64,000 nt of DNA. Source: Thecaphora thlaspeos (taxonomy: Eukaryota; Basidiomycota; Ustilaginomycetes; Urocystidales; Glomosporiaceae). A program made the position numbers and the translations under genes. Location of the stretch: positions 1,116,001 through 1,180,000 of the forward strand of contig UWYS01000005.1 in the NCBI GenBank assembly GCA_900291925.1, in the 5' to 3' direction. The notes under the pieces were generated by a model, which worked only from the letters and a program-made list of their open reading frames with translations, made no database searches and had not been told where the DNA came from. Positions within the stretch are counted from its first letter, which is position 1; each line of letters opens with the position of its first letter. This document shows, one piece after another, positions 9,354 to 19,854 of the stretch.

Positions 9354-10127
9354 CTAGGAGTCCCTTTCCTTCGTGTTTCGGCGGGACCTTGAACTTTCTG
9401 CCGCCTCGAACTTGCCACTGCTTTTCCCCCCTGATCGGGGGCGTCGGGAACGGAGCGAGTCAATACCCGCCGAGGAGGTCGAAGAGCGCCGACGACCGCC
9501 AGACTGGTTCGACGATCCAGGCTCCATTAGCCTAGGGCGTCCGTAACTCGAGACTTTCGAATAAGGTTTCCATCGGTGGGTGGAGCCATAGGGGTGCCCC
9601 GCAACAGTAGGCAGGTAGGCTTCCCCCTGGTTCGTTCCGTGACCAGAGGGGTAGTGGTCCGGTCCGAAGGCTTGAGTATCCGCATGGTGGGAGGCGCCGT
9701 AATGCGTCGGCTGATGATGTCCGTCTGCGACGACTGACCAGGAATGTCGTGGTTGAATGGGGGATGGGGCGCCCACGTGCGGTGCTTCATCGTGATTATG
9801 ATATCCCGTAGAAAGGTAGGTGTGCGAAGTGGGGTCTGCATGGAGGTGGTGGCCGTCGAAATTTTGACCCGATCCCTCGAGATGATAAGCTCGGGTCTGA
9901 TGTTGTTCCATAACGGGATGGTAGTCAATGGACTTCCAGTCCATTGGCTGGTGGCGCGTACGCTGGGAGGGGTTGTTGAGCTGCACTCTTTCTAAGTGCT
10001 CTGCAAGGTTGTCGGCTGCTTTGGCCGCTTCTTCCCAAGGTCCGTACGGCAACGGCGCAGCCGAGGCGGTGTCGAGCAGATAGATGACGGAGAGGACGGC
10101 GAGGATGGTAGTCGATGGGAGACGCAT
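9354..10127 (-). CDS. Secreted His/Ser-rich protein, effector-like
   Basis: A single-exon gene of 257 residues starting at the ATG at 10125-10127. The first 27 residues form a typical signal peptide (MRLPSTTILAVLSVIYLLD then TASAA), followed by a short amphipathic helix (EEAAKAADNLAEHLERVQL). The middle is rich in His, Tyr, Gly and Ser with scattered HH pairs. The last 70 residues are basic and Ser-rich (SRSRRNTKERDS at the end). It has almost no cysteine, no membrane segment after the signal and no known domain. Size, secretion signal, compositional bias and the gene-poor setting fit a fungal secreted effector or a cell-wall associated protein; its function cannot be deduced. The frame is open for 104 codons upstream of the chosen ATG, but that part is low-complexity 5' flank. 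Confidence 0.62.
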   Translation of the reverse strand: MRLPSTTILAVLSVIYLLDTASAAPLPYGPWEEAAKAADNLAEHLERVQLNNPSQRTRHQPMDWKSIDYHPVMEQHQTRAYHLEGSGQNFDGHHLHADPTSHTYLSTGYHNHDEAPHVGAPSPIQPRHSWSVVADGHHQPTHYGASHHADTQAFGPDHYPSGHGTNQGEAYLPTVAGHPYGSTHRWKPYSKVSSYGRPRLMEPGSSNQSGGRRRSSTSSAGIDSLRSRRPRSGGKSSGKFEAAESSRSRRNTKERDS

Positions 10128-11893
10128 GTTGACGGAGGAGGATTTGGCTTGAAGCGTGTTGTCGAGAATGGCAGAGGATCGGTGTGAGGCTTGAAGCGCG
10201 TGAGAGTGTGTGTGTGCTGGAAGCGGCGACGCTTCTTGAAGAGCCGAAGTCAGGGGAGAGAACGAGGACGAGGGCGAGGGCGAGCGGGGCGAGCAAGGCT
10301 GGATGGGAGGGAAAGGGAAGGGAAAGCAAAGTGCGAAGGTGAGAGAGGCGGAAGGATAAGAGGCAGGGGAAAGGGGAGGAAGGACTGTGGGTTCTGAAGG
10401 AAGGGAAGAGGTTCGAGGGGAACCAAATGGTCGCACCATATAATATTCGACGGGCCAATCTCCTCTCCCCCCTCACTCTCTTCCACTACTTTCCTGATCC
10501 CACCGCCACAAAGTCCTCTGCTCTTGAGGCTCCTTCTCGGTGCTTCCTTCTCAAGGCTTTCCTTCCGAGGCTTCTGTCTGGAGGACAAATATATCCTCAT
10601 CACGGATCACGTTCCGTGACATCCGTTTCGGAGAACAAGCGTTGCTCCATAGCAGTGCGGACCAGGTGGGACACATCTCCCCACCCTCCTACATGTAGAA
10701 GATAGATGTCAAGGATGATGGATTCCAGCTCGACGATGGTGCCCAGGAGGTGGTCTAGGCCTGGTGGTAGCAGCTCCCACGGCGAGTCGGCGACTGACTG
10801 CAGCCTGATCGGTCCGATGCCATTGGGCTCAGATCCGATGCGGCCGATCGCCAACACTACAGCCACAGCAAGAACACGCTTGAGGTATAGCCCGCTTTGA
10901 TTGTGTCTCTTTTATTATTGATATTTTGGCGTGGGTGTCGCCACAGATGACAACGTTTCGTGAGTGACCATGCAAAGAGCGTCATATTCCCCACCGCGAT
11001 TTCGTGATTATAGGGTGCTGCTACCTTGTGGGGGCTGTTCGTCGAGCGAAAAGAGAGGTTTGTCACACTCCCAACTCGTCGTAACCCCCCGTCCCTCATC
11101 ATCGTACGCCTGTTTCCAGATGGACATTCTTCCCTTTTTCCAACCTGCCTCCATCGGTATGATCTCCTCTCTTGCCTCAGCCTGGGAGCACTTGAGCGTT
11201 CCCTACTGGCTGCGATTAAAGAACGAGGCAATGGACGTGCCCAGGCTGGAAGGACAGATCGAAATCTCATATGAGAGCAAAGACGGCGCACCACCGGGTC
11301 GATGACTTGACATTTCACCGGTCCCAGGGCGGGGGTTGTCGACCCGAGAGCGCAAAGGGGGAAGGCTGGTTCTCGACTGCCCAACCGCGTGCAGTACGGC
11401 ATCAGCATCGGCAGCGGTGCATTGCGTAAGCAGAGGCAAGGTTATGGTCGTGTTGGCCGGCAGAGGCAAGGCCGTGGTCTTGTCAGCCGAAACGCCAGGC
11501 TGACGACTACCTGTGCCGTACCCTTCTCCAAGGCCCGCCGTCACACGGCGCTTGAACTGGATCAATGCATGCGTTCAGAACAAGAGAGATGATCATTTCA
11601 ATGGGACGGGCCGCGGACAGAGTGGTTCGTTCGGCGCAACATCGGAGCTCAAAGAGTGGATGGCGGGCTACAAGCAAACCGCCAAAGAGACGTCACCTGG
11701 ACGCTCACAGCTAGAGAAGAGGGACGAGGAAAAGAACCTGAGAGCAAGGAAAAGCATGTTTACAAGATCGGGGACTCTTCTCGCAGATAGAGAGTTGTAA
11801 CGCGGCCCCTTGTTCGACTGCATAGGCGAGTCAGTCAGCTCGTAGAGGCTGTGGGTTTGTTGAGATTGACTAAAGAGGCTAGTGCTGAGGGGG
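10128..11893. other. Gene-poor accessory stretch with possible gene remnants
   Basis: No intact gene is supported in these 1.8 kb. On the minus strand, around 10600-10900, there is an open frame with a hydrophobic start (YLKRVLAVAVVLAIG) and folded-looking sequence after it (WELLPPGLDHLLGTIVELES) but no in-frame ATG. It could be a start-less remnant of another secreted-protein gene. On the plus strand, near 11119-11305, a short frame (MDILPFFQPASIG...) has no recognisable homology. Two near-copies of GGCAGAGGCAAGG lie at about 11430-11475. Confidence 0.3.
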
Positions 11894-12646
11894 TCAGACG
11901 TGCCAGGGGAGGGAGTACTGTGGCTTCCGCAAAATGCGAGACAGGAGAATGTTAAACTTCCATCCAATGCTGTGCAGATCAGAGTTGTAGGCAAGGCCCT
12001 GCTCAATCAGGAAGCGTTGAACACCTTTCAGGTGCGACCTCAAGGGCCAATATTCCCTCTCAACCAGCTCTCTTTGGAAGTCCAGGACCGCCGTCATCGA
12101 TTGACTGCTTTGGAAGAGCTTCTCTTTCTCCACTGACTTGAGTTTTTCGACGAAATCATAAATTATACTGTCTTCACTGATGAAGACATTACTGTGGCTC
12201 TGTGACTCCATGCGTAGGGCCATCGCCGCGGAGAGATCGACGAGAAAATGCCTTTCCGTTTTGGTCTCTTCATCCAGGAGGTATTCGCTGATGGATTGGA
12301 TGGCTTGATTCACCTGCTGACGATCCGGTTTGTCCATCCGTGGGAGGACTACTTCGGTTGGATTGAGGAACCTATCCGTGAGTGGTCGCTCGGGCAGTTA
12401 CAAGATTCGTCGGGCCATGGCTTCAGGACTCAGTGCAAGGGCGGGAGAGCTAGATGGCTTGATGGAACCTATGGCATTGAGATGAGACGTTGAAGAGGAA
12501 GCTTCGTCATCGAGATTCGCTTTAGCTAAGTCTCCGGTCAGCAGCCAAACTTCTTCCAGTTTTTCCAGCCCGGCCGAGACGCTGGCGACCATGCAGCCGA
12601 AGCTCACGGCCACAAGGGCGAGAGCGATGACCGAATTGATTCGCAT
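11894..12646 (-). pseudogene. Secreted-protein gene interrupted by an in-frame TAA (or by a 30-nt intron)
   Basis: Two open stretches lie in the same frame on the minus strand, 12401-12646 and 11894-12397, separated only by a TAA at 12398-12400 (codon 83 of 251). The first part starts with a signal peptide (MRINSVIALALVAVSFGCMV then ASVSA) and a helix (GLEKLEEVWLLTGDLAKANL). After the stop the sequence still looks coding (RPLTDRFLNPTEVVLPRMDK) and continues helical (EYLLDEETKTERHFLVDLSA, FVEKLKSVEKEKLF) to a natural end. No known domain is visible. Either this is a recently disabled effector-like gene, or the TAA lies in a very short GT-AG intron (12372-12401, 30 nt, phase-compatible), or it is read through. 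It is on the same strand as the secreted-protein gene 1.8 kb away. Confidence 0.5.
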
Positions 12647-14833
12647 GACCTGACATGTGTCTGAGATGTCTCGAAGCTGGGGAAAGGAGAGTGCGAGGGT
12701 GAAAGGACGTGTTGAGTGGCCGGTGAGGGTGGGAAAGGGTGAGGCAGGGCCTGATGGCGGAGTGAGATGCGGAGCTTAGTGTGTTAAGGAAGCTTATGCG
12801 GCCGCAGTGAGAAGGAAAGGAGTGAGCGATGGGAAGGGAGAGAGGATCGGGTGAAGCAGGTGGACAAGGCTCGAGGGGGGAATCGCCAGGCTTTCTAGCC
12901 TTCGTCCGAGACACTGGACAGCGCTTGGAGCACGCTGGAAAGCCCTGCTATGAAGGTAGAGCAGCAGCCAGGGAGCCAAGTTCCGCCACGTCCCAAGTTG
13001 TCAACCAGCGGGGGATGGGAAGGAGGAACAGAAAAATTGCACACGCCTGCTGGATGTCAGTCTTGCATCGACCGATCCGAGCTACTATTGTCATCTTTGT
13101 AGAGAGTTCACGATGGAGAGAGTAAGTTAGCAGTAGTGTGGGTTATCGGCGTCGTCAGCTTTGCAGTGCGGAAGCAGAAGAAGTCCTGTTGGCCGAACCC
13201 CCCGGCTGCCGACTGCCTTCGCCGTGTCAGAGAGCCGCAACTCGGGCTGGGTTCGAGGACAGGATGTCAAGAGGTCTAGCCAGCGAGCCCGTATCTAGAC
13301 CAGAGAAATTGGCCGATGGAAAGAAGCAGCAGTGGCGGTGACAGCGTAGGAAAGATGCCGGCGAAGGAAAAGTCGCCCCAGAGTAAGATTCATCGCGGCG
13401 CCACGCCTCTAGTTGACGACACATAGTGGCGATCATGCTCCTCATCAACCATTGAGTCTTCTGGAGATCGGAGGTTGTACAGATAGGAGCACAGCAGAAG
13501 AGGTGGGTTGCGGGCAGGACACAAAGGTACCAGGCTCGGAACGGATTCCAGGTACACCAGACAAAGGGCGTGGCGGTTGTACGCATAGGAAGAGAGAGGG
13601 TGGGGGGAACCCAGGAATGCTCTGGTGAGCGACGGCGACAAAAGAGATGGTGGATCAGAGGCAGGAGGGAGAGCAACACGCGGCGTTGAGAGCGGACCGA
13701 GTGCGACGGCCGGTCAACTCAGACAAGCACACCTTGCGCGCGTGCCGCAAGAATGTACAACACGTTCGAAGGGACAGAAACGAAAGCGACCTATGATTTG
13801 AGTAGAATGCCGATAACTTAAGCCGACCTCCCAGCTCTCACACATGGAGGCCAGCGTCAGAGGTCTACGGGCGCCGAGAGACGAAGAAGCCGGAGGGGCC
13901 GGAGGGCCTGAAAACGAGCGAGAATACGGCGACGCCACGCAAGAGATGGGTTGGGTGGTGGGGCGAATGGACGAGAAAAAGGGGTCAGGAGATAAAAGAA
14001 GGTGCGAGTGTGACGGTGACAAAGAAAGCAAGACGCAGAAGTGGGCGAACAAAGAGAGGAAACAACAATCGAGGCTCATGAGTGTGTGATAGCATTTGCC
14101 CAAGGGCGTACTCTCGCCTCTGATGTTGGCCCGAGCAAGCAGCGGTTGCATCCTCGATCGTCGCCAACGCCCCGACGTCGACAGGGCTCGTCGTCATGGC
14201 TACAGCCGGGACCACAAGGACGCGTCGGCCCGACGAAAATTGGCAAGAGTATCTGCCTTCTTCGAACACGTCCTTCGCCAGACGGAGCTCTGCTTCCGGT
14301 ATCTCTTTCTTTCTCATACTACCCTCTCTCATCGGTCCGTTGAGCGTCGTTCGCAGCTCCCATCGTGTGACCAACTCTTTTGTCCGTACGTGAGAATGTC
14401 GCTGACCAAGATACGTCCAGGTGAAAAGCTCAAGGCAATCTGCGATGACACCATCGATGCGTGGGAAGCAAAGTAGTTCATAAGGTCATCGCCACAGCTC
14501 TGAGGGTGGGCACGGTGTCGCGTTGGGTCATCAGTCCGGTGCAGCGCCATCTTCTCTCCCGCGAATGAAGGCGACTGGAAGAGCGCTGCCCTTTTCACGA
14601 GGTCACCATGCCTTTCGGGTTCAGTCCAGGCAGGTTGAAAAGGGCGGACTCGTGCTGAGACCTTTCCCCGAGCTCGCACATATCTAATAAACGAGCGCAG
14701 AGCCAGGATGGACTCTGAAGAAGGAAAAGGGGGGGAAAAGGAGGGTGATATAATTGGCTTTTTCTCGCCATTACGATGCTTTCTTGCTGGCACAACTACT
14801 CTCGAAACACATGTCCAACCTTTCTCTCGGGCT
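12647..14833. other. 2.2-kb gene-poor stretch
   Basis: I see no convincing gene. Open frames on both strands are short, overlap each other and lack start context or codon coherence. One minus-strand stretch around 14200-14330 (KKEIPEAELRLAKDVFEEGR) could be a fragment of an old coding region. The 3' flank of the next gene begins near 14830. Confidence 0.35.
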
Positions 14834-17800
14834 CTACCTCCGCATCCTCCTCGGCTGCACGGACTCCGAGTTCGTCGCGCCTCTCCACCTCCTCAGACTG
14901 ATGTCCGAATCACTCGACGTCAAAGGCGAGTCGCTCTCGTCGTGGTCAACTACGTTCCTCGCTCGAGCACCGACGACGGCCTTGTTGTGGTTGCTGCTAC
15001 CTTGGGACTTGACGCGTTTCTCCCACTGTCCGACGGCGGCGGCAACGTGAGAGGGAACGCGTGTGACCGTTGCAGATTGCATGCCGGCCTCTGCGACGGT
15101 GGGGCGCGAGGACCGACGGGGCGCCTCCTCTTCCGACGCCTGTGCGGGCAGAGGCACGGATGGCTGGCGGGGGCGTCGCGTGGTGGTGCCGTTCGCCTCC
15201 TTCCTCGATGCCAGTGTCGACGAAGGCTGCTCGTTGGCGTGCGAGGCGGGCTTCGACTCGCCGCGAACACCGGGAACCTTTCTGCTGGAAGCAGAGGACT
15301 GAGGAACCTCGCCAACGGGGCGCTTCTCCTTGACGAGCTCTCGACCCGGCATGGGGCCGGGCCTCGATTCAGGCTTGGTGACAGGTCCGATCTCCTTCGT
15401 CTCCGACAGACGTTCCTTGCGCGCCGCGGCGCGCTTCTCGAGCTGCTGCTGCTGCTTCGGCTGTTTCGTCTGTTTCCTAGCTTTGACCGGGGGCGCAGCG
15501 ACGGAAGCAGAAAAGTCGGAAGTCATGCTGTCCTTGGACGCCTTCTTCTTGATCTCCATCTCTCTCTCCATCTGCATCGCTGCAGCCGCCTCGGAGGCCA
15601 GAAGCGGTGCGCAGAACGTGTACTCTTCGGGCGCCGTCAGCTCCGAGTAGAAGCTGCCCAGAGTAGCGCTGCTACCCTGCCTCGTCAGCTGCAAGTCGCG
15701 GCTGCGGCTGGTCGGACCGGAAGCGGCAGCGGGTGCCAGGCAGCTTGAATCGGCACGGCTGAGCGCAGAACTATCGTCTTCATGGTCAATTGATGCACAC
15801 GCCTCTTCCGCTGCCACCTGTCGGGCTTCGCCGGCAACCTGACGCGATCGGCGGCGTTCACGACGAGGCTCCTTGGCAGTCGCGGCCGAGATACGGTCGC
15901 CGCGTCGTGCAGCCTTCTTGGCGGCCTTGTCGTCAGCGCGACGTCGCGACTGGACCGGCTCGGCGTCAAAGAGCGAAGAGAGGTTCGTCGACGCTCCTGT
16001 GCTGAGCGCGGCCGACGAGCGGAAGCTCGACCTGGTGCGGGCGCTGTGCATGCTGCTCGAGGCATTGGACCTGTGGCGGTCGTAGGCGGGTCGCTTAACC
16101 GAGGTGCTGCTGTAGCTGCTCTTGGATGCCACCTTTCTGGCCTGAGCGGCGGAGCGCGACGATCGTGACTGCGTGGACTCCTCGGAAGCCTGCCTCGAAG
16201 CTCTGGGCCTACTGGCCTTGCGCTTCTCAACGACTGCAACCGCAGCCATTGCCTCCTCGGCCTCCGTCTTGTTGAGGTAGCCAAGCATCGAGCGTGAGCG
16301 CGAACGGCGGCTGGCGTCCGCGTCGACGTCGGAGGCAAAGTGGTCCCGCCCCTCGTCGCCCTCGACGTCCTCCCAGCACTCTTCTTCGTATGACTTGGTA
16401 CCGTGAGTGGTCGAGACCTGGCCCGGGTCCAGCCAGCTTGAGAGCGTCGTCGTCGCGGCAAACTGCGGACGGATGCTGGGCACGCGGCTGACCTGCTCCT
16501 CGCCGATAGCACCGAGCGTGGCGGCGTCGGCGGCACCCTTGTCCTGGTAGAAGGCCAACAGGCCGGCGACCGAGGATCCGTCGGAGATCGAAGTGACCTC
16601 TGAGACGCTGAGGCCGGAGGTGGCGCTGCGACAGCTGCCGTGGCGCTTTATGTGGCTGGGCCGGTCGGACAGGGAGCCGAGGACGCTCGGTGGGGCGCTG
16701 GTGTAAGGGTCGTAAACGGGCTCAGCGTCGCGCGCGGCCTCCTGCCAGCGGCTCACCGTGTTCAGCAGCCGTTCGCGACGGCCGATCTGCTGCTGCTGGT
16801 GCTGGACGATGACAAAGGCGTGGCCCTGCTGCTGCAAGAGCTGGCGAGGCTCGGGAACGGGCTGCCCCATCGCGTAGGCCTCCCACTGCAGCCTCTGCTC
16901 GAGCAGCGCGCGCTGGTAGTCGAGCGCCGGGAGCGGGAGCTGTGGGTAGGCGTTCGGCGCACCGAGCTGCTGCTGCTGCTGAAGCATGGCCGCCTCCTCC
17001 ATCTCGATCAGTCTGGAGAGGCCGGCGGTCTCTTCGCCGCGCTTGCTGGGCCAAGCCGCTCCAATGCCGGCGAGGCCAGGCGTCCCGACGACGCCCTGCC
17101 TTCCGCCGCCAGGTATGCCGAGCACGGCACCGAATCCTTGCAGGCCTGCCGCGTTGCTGAAGCCCTCCGGGCTATGCTCTTCCTCGGTCGAGTACTCCAT
17201 CGCAAAGCGTTCCGCCTTCTTGCCGATCCGCTTCGCCTGGGGAAGGTCGCGGTCGCGTCCTCCGATGGTCCCCTCGAAGTCGCTGTCGTTTGCAGGGTAG
17301 CGGCCGCCGACGAGGGCGCGGGCACGCGAGGTGCTGGCGGCGTTGCGCAGCGTAGCCGGAATCATCGAGAGGACGATGCGGCTGGCGTGGACGCCCATCC
17401 CAGCGAAGCGCGAGGCGCCCGCGGCGCCCGGTCGAGCCGATCCCGGTTGGAGCTGGGGCGTCGAGGTGCCGTAGCCGGGCAGAGCGCGGACATTGGGATA
17501 AGAGCCGCAATAGTTGGATTGCAGGCCGACATTTTCGCCACCGTCGTTCGAGCCGGCGAGCGCCGCAGCACGGTAGTCGCCGCCGCCGTTCTCGGTCCCG
17601 TAGTCGTAGATGGTCGCGCCTCCGCGCTGCTTCAGGACGCGGTCGATAAAGCTAGGCCGCCTCGCCGGAAGCAAGCCGCGGCCGCCCTCGAGGTCCGGTA
17701 GGCCGTTTCCCAGCTTGGCTCCTGCTGTAGCTTCGGCGTAGGCGGCCACCCCGTGGGCCGGCGGCAGCATCATGGCATGAACTTGGACATTGTTGCTGCC

Positions 17801-18610
17801 AGGCGCGGCGGCATTCGCGTCGCTGGCGCCGGCGACGGGTTTATCAACGAGGCTCCAGCCCCTTCCATCCGACGAGGGCATAGCTCCCTTGACCGGCTCG
17901 ATCTCAGGTCCGTTCGCCGAAGTGTGGGACGATGGTCGTTTCGAGGGGTCAACTGCGGCGCTTGGGTCGGCCAGCAGCACAGGCATCGGCGTCGTGAGCA
18001 TGCTGATGGCGCCTTCCTTGCCATCCTTTCCAGGCACGAGCGCGATTGAGGCCTTCTCGTCGCCTGGACTGGCAAACGTCCCACCGGACATGCTGGGACT
18101 CCAGGCATTCTTCTTAAGGCGCCTCCGACTCTTGCGGTTCCAGCCGCAACAGCAGCGGAAGAGGAAGGCCAGGTTGGTCACCAGCGTTGCAAACACGATG
18201 ATTGAGCCGACAATGACCAGGAGGAGCATCGGCAGGTTGTGCTTGAGGCTAAAGGGGTGGTCCCGAAATGGATCTTCCCTGGCGCGCCTGTGGAGCGTAG
18301 CATCGGCCGGACTGCTGACCATGTCCAGGGTGACACAGCTCGTCGAGGCGCTACCGCCATTGAGGTTCCACTGTGATGGATTTTGGACGTGCGAAGGGGC
18401 GATCTCTTCCTCGTCGATGATTCTCTGCTTGCCCTTCCAGAGGCTGCCGGCGCCAGCTGGCGCCGGAGCCTCGCTCCCCGGGAGCGGCGAAGGCAGTTGA
18501 TCGAGGCGAGCGGAGCGATCGCGCTTCGAAGCACCTCGCTGCTGTTGGTCGTTGCAGCGTCCTCGCTTCTGCAGGCCCAGGGCGGCAAATGCCGGTGGTG
18601 AAAGCTTCAT
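14834..18610 (-). CDS. Large single-pass membrane protein with disordered cytoplasmic region, unknown function
   Basis: A single-exon gene of 1258 residues starting at 18608-18610. There is no N-terminal signal peptide. One strong membrane segment lies at about residues 127-151 (LPMLLLVIVGSIIVFATLVT), followed at once by a CCC cluster that could be palmitoylated and a basic stop-transfer (NRKSRRRLKK). The remaining 1100 residues are low-complexity Ser/Ala/Arg-rich sequence with polyglutamine patches, RSRSRS-type stretches and basic-acidic charge blocks (EKRAAARKERLSETKEIG). No catalytic domain is visible. The layout (short extracellular or lumenal N-terminus, one helix, very long tail) suits a membrane anchor or scaffold for signalling or polarity proteins, but that is inference. 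Confidence 0.7.
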   Translation of the reverse strand: MKLSPPAFAALGLQKRGRCNDQQQRGASKRDRSARLDQLPSPLPGSEAPAPAGAGSLWKGKQRIIDEEEIAPSHVQNPSQWNLNGGSASTSCVTLDMVSSPADATLHRRAREDPFRDHPFSLKHNLPMLLLVIVGSIIVFATLVTNLAFLFRCCCGWNRKSRRRLKKNAWSPSMSGGTFASPGDEKASIALVPGKDGKEGAISMLTTPMPVLLADPSAAVDPSKRPSSHTSANGPEIEPVKGAMPSSDGRGWSLVDKPVAGASDANAAAPGSNNVQVHAMMLPPAHGVAAYAEATAGAKLGNGLPDLEGGRGLLPARRPSFIDRVLKQRGGATIYDYGTENGGGDYRAAALAGSNDGGENVGLQSNYCGSYPNVRALPGYGTSTPQLQPGSARPGAAGASRFAGMGVHASRIVLSMIPATLRNAASTSRARALVGGRYPANDSDFEGTIGGRDRDLPQAKRIGKKAERFAMEYSTEEEHSPEGFSNAAGLQGFGAVLGIPGGGRQGVVGTPGLAGIGAAWPSKRGEETAGLSRLIEMEEAAMLQQQQQLGAPNAYPQLPLPALDYQRALLEQRLQWEAYAMGQPVPEPRQLLQQQGHAFVIVQHQQQQIGRRERLLNTVSRWQEAARDAEPVYDPYTSAPPSVLGSLSDRPSHIKRHGSCRSATSGLSVSEVTSISDGSSVAGLLAFYQDKGAADAATLGAIGEEQVSRVPSIRPQFAATTTLSSWLDPGQVSTTHGTKSYEEECWEDVEGDEGRDHFASDVDADASRRSRSRSMLGYLNKTEAEEAMAAVAVVEKRKASRPRASRQASEESTQSRSSRSAAQARKVASKSSYSSTSVKRPAYDRHRSNASSSMHSARTRSSFRSSAALSTGASTNLSSLFDAEPVQSRRRADDKAAKKAARRGDRISAATAKEPRRERRRSRQVAGEARQVAAEEACASIDHEDDSSALSRADSSCLAPAAASGPTSRSRDLQLTRQGSSATLGSFYSELTAPEEYTFCAPLLASEAAAAMQMEREMEIKKKASKDSMTSDFSASVAAPPVKARKQTKQPKQQQQLEKRAAARKERLSETKEIGPVTKPESRPGPMPGRELVKEKRPVGEVPQSSASSRKVPGVRGESKPASHANEQPSSTLASRKEANGTTTRRPRQPSVPLPAQASEEEAPRRSSRPTVAEAGMQSATVTRVPSHVAAAVGQWEKRVKSQGSSNHNKAVVGARARNVVDHDESDSPLTSSDSDISLRRWRGATNSESVQPRRMRR

Positions 18611-19854
18611 CCTCGCGGTTTAAAACTCGGCGGCCGTCGGAAGGCTGACAGACACACCGTCGAGGCGTATCAGTGGGGAGTTTCCTCGGCCTCGTCAGAC
18701 TGGGCCGGATGAGCGCTGAGGAAACTGAAAAGGAAAGGGAAAGGAGCCACGTCGTCCTGCTGTGCTGCCCGACAGACTGGCTGCTGGCTGAAGAAGACGA
18801 CCGGCGGTTTAATGAAAAAAGATGAAAGCAGGCGCCAGGCCTGTGGTCGACCAAGGTCGAAGAAGGAAGAAGAATGGGAAAGGAGGCAGGGAGAAGGAGG
18901 ACAAGAAGACGGAACGCGAAAGGAAAGGTGCCAGACCCTATATGAGAAACAAAGGAAGGAGAAGAGATGAAAAGGTCGAGGTAGTGAGAGAAGGGAAGAG
19001 AAGATAGAGACGAGGGAGCAGGAGCAGGGGCAAGAGACGGGTGGCGGGGCTCGATGTCGTTGGCCAGGCCGCCATCACCCAATTGGGCGCCTTCCTTTCC
19101 GTCAGTCTAGACACCAGACTCTACGCAACGAGAGGGCCTCGAGCTCTCGTGTGAGGGGCTGCACGACCTCGATGACGATCAACCCTGAACCAGCATGAGG
19201 CTTGCATATGGGAATGTACCTTCGAGGCAAGTCCCCAGGCACGGCATGGCCACAAGGGTAGTAGGGCGGGCCTCTGGAGTAGATCCAGCGACCTGTCAGC
19301 GAGTACGCCAAGAGAGACGGCAGCAGTGGTGAGTTAAAGCGGATTGAAGGAGCTTCTACTCGAGACGGGGGGGACGTGGGCTGGGCGCGCTAGGCGGCCA
19401 AGACTGGATGGCCAGACCGGTGTTGAGCCTGTGGGCAGTGTGAGGCAGCGTCATTGGGTTGCGCGAAGGATGAGCAGGCTGGATCGGACAAGGAGGCAAG
19501 GTGTGAATGTAGGTGGTGGATGGGCACGGTGGGAGCGCCTGTTGTGAGGGAGCGCATTGGACGCGCTAGCTGGCAAGTCCGGGCATCGCAAGCGACGGCA
19601 CCGGCGGGTGGCGGCGGACCCTCCTGTGCCTGTGCGCGCGCTCCACGCGCATACAAGGAAGCCCGACGGCCGAGGCAGCGAGCAGGCCCACGCGCGACGC
19701 CGAGGAAAACACCGGCCGTGCGCAGCTTTCGGTCGTTCCGCCGCTCACAACCTTGGCATCCTCCGCACACTACCCCTCCTCCCCTGCTCGTGTCAGACCG
19801 CCCTCCAGTCACACCGTCGGGATCTCTTCCGAGACTCGACACTTGGGCGCAAGG
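18611..19854. promoter_or_regulatory. Shared intergenic region between two divergent membrane-protein genes
   Basis: This 1.24-kb gap separates divergent start codons. It contains purine-rich blocks (about 18830-19010) and short open frames without coding character. I see no RNA gene. Confidence 0.4.

Noticed and set aside
13227..14374. Several 100-150-codon frames on both strands
   Set aside because: They overlap one another, lack signal peptides or domains and look like random open frames in GC-rich DNA.
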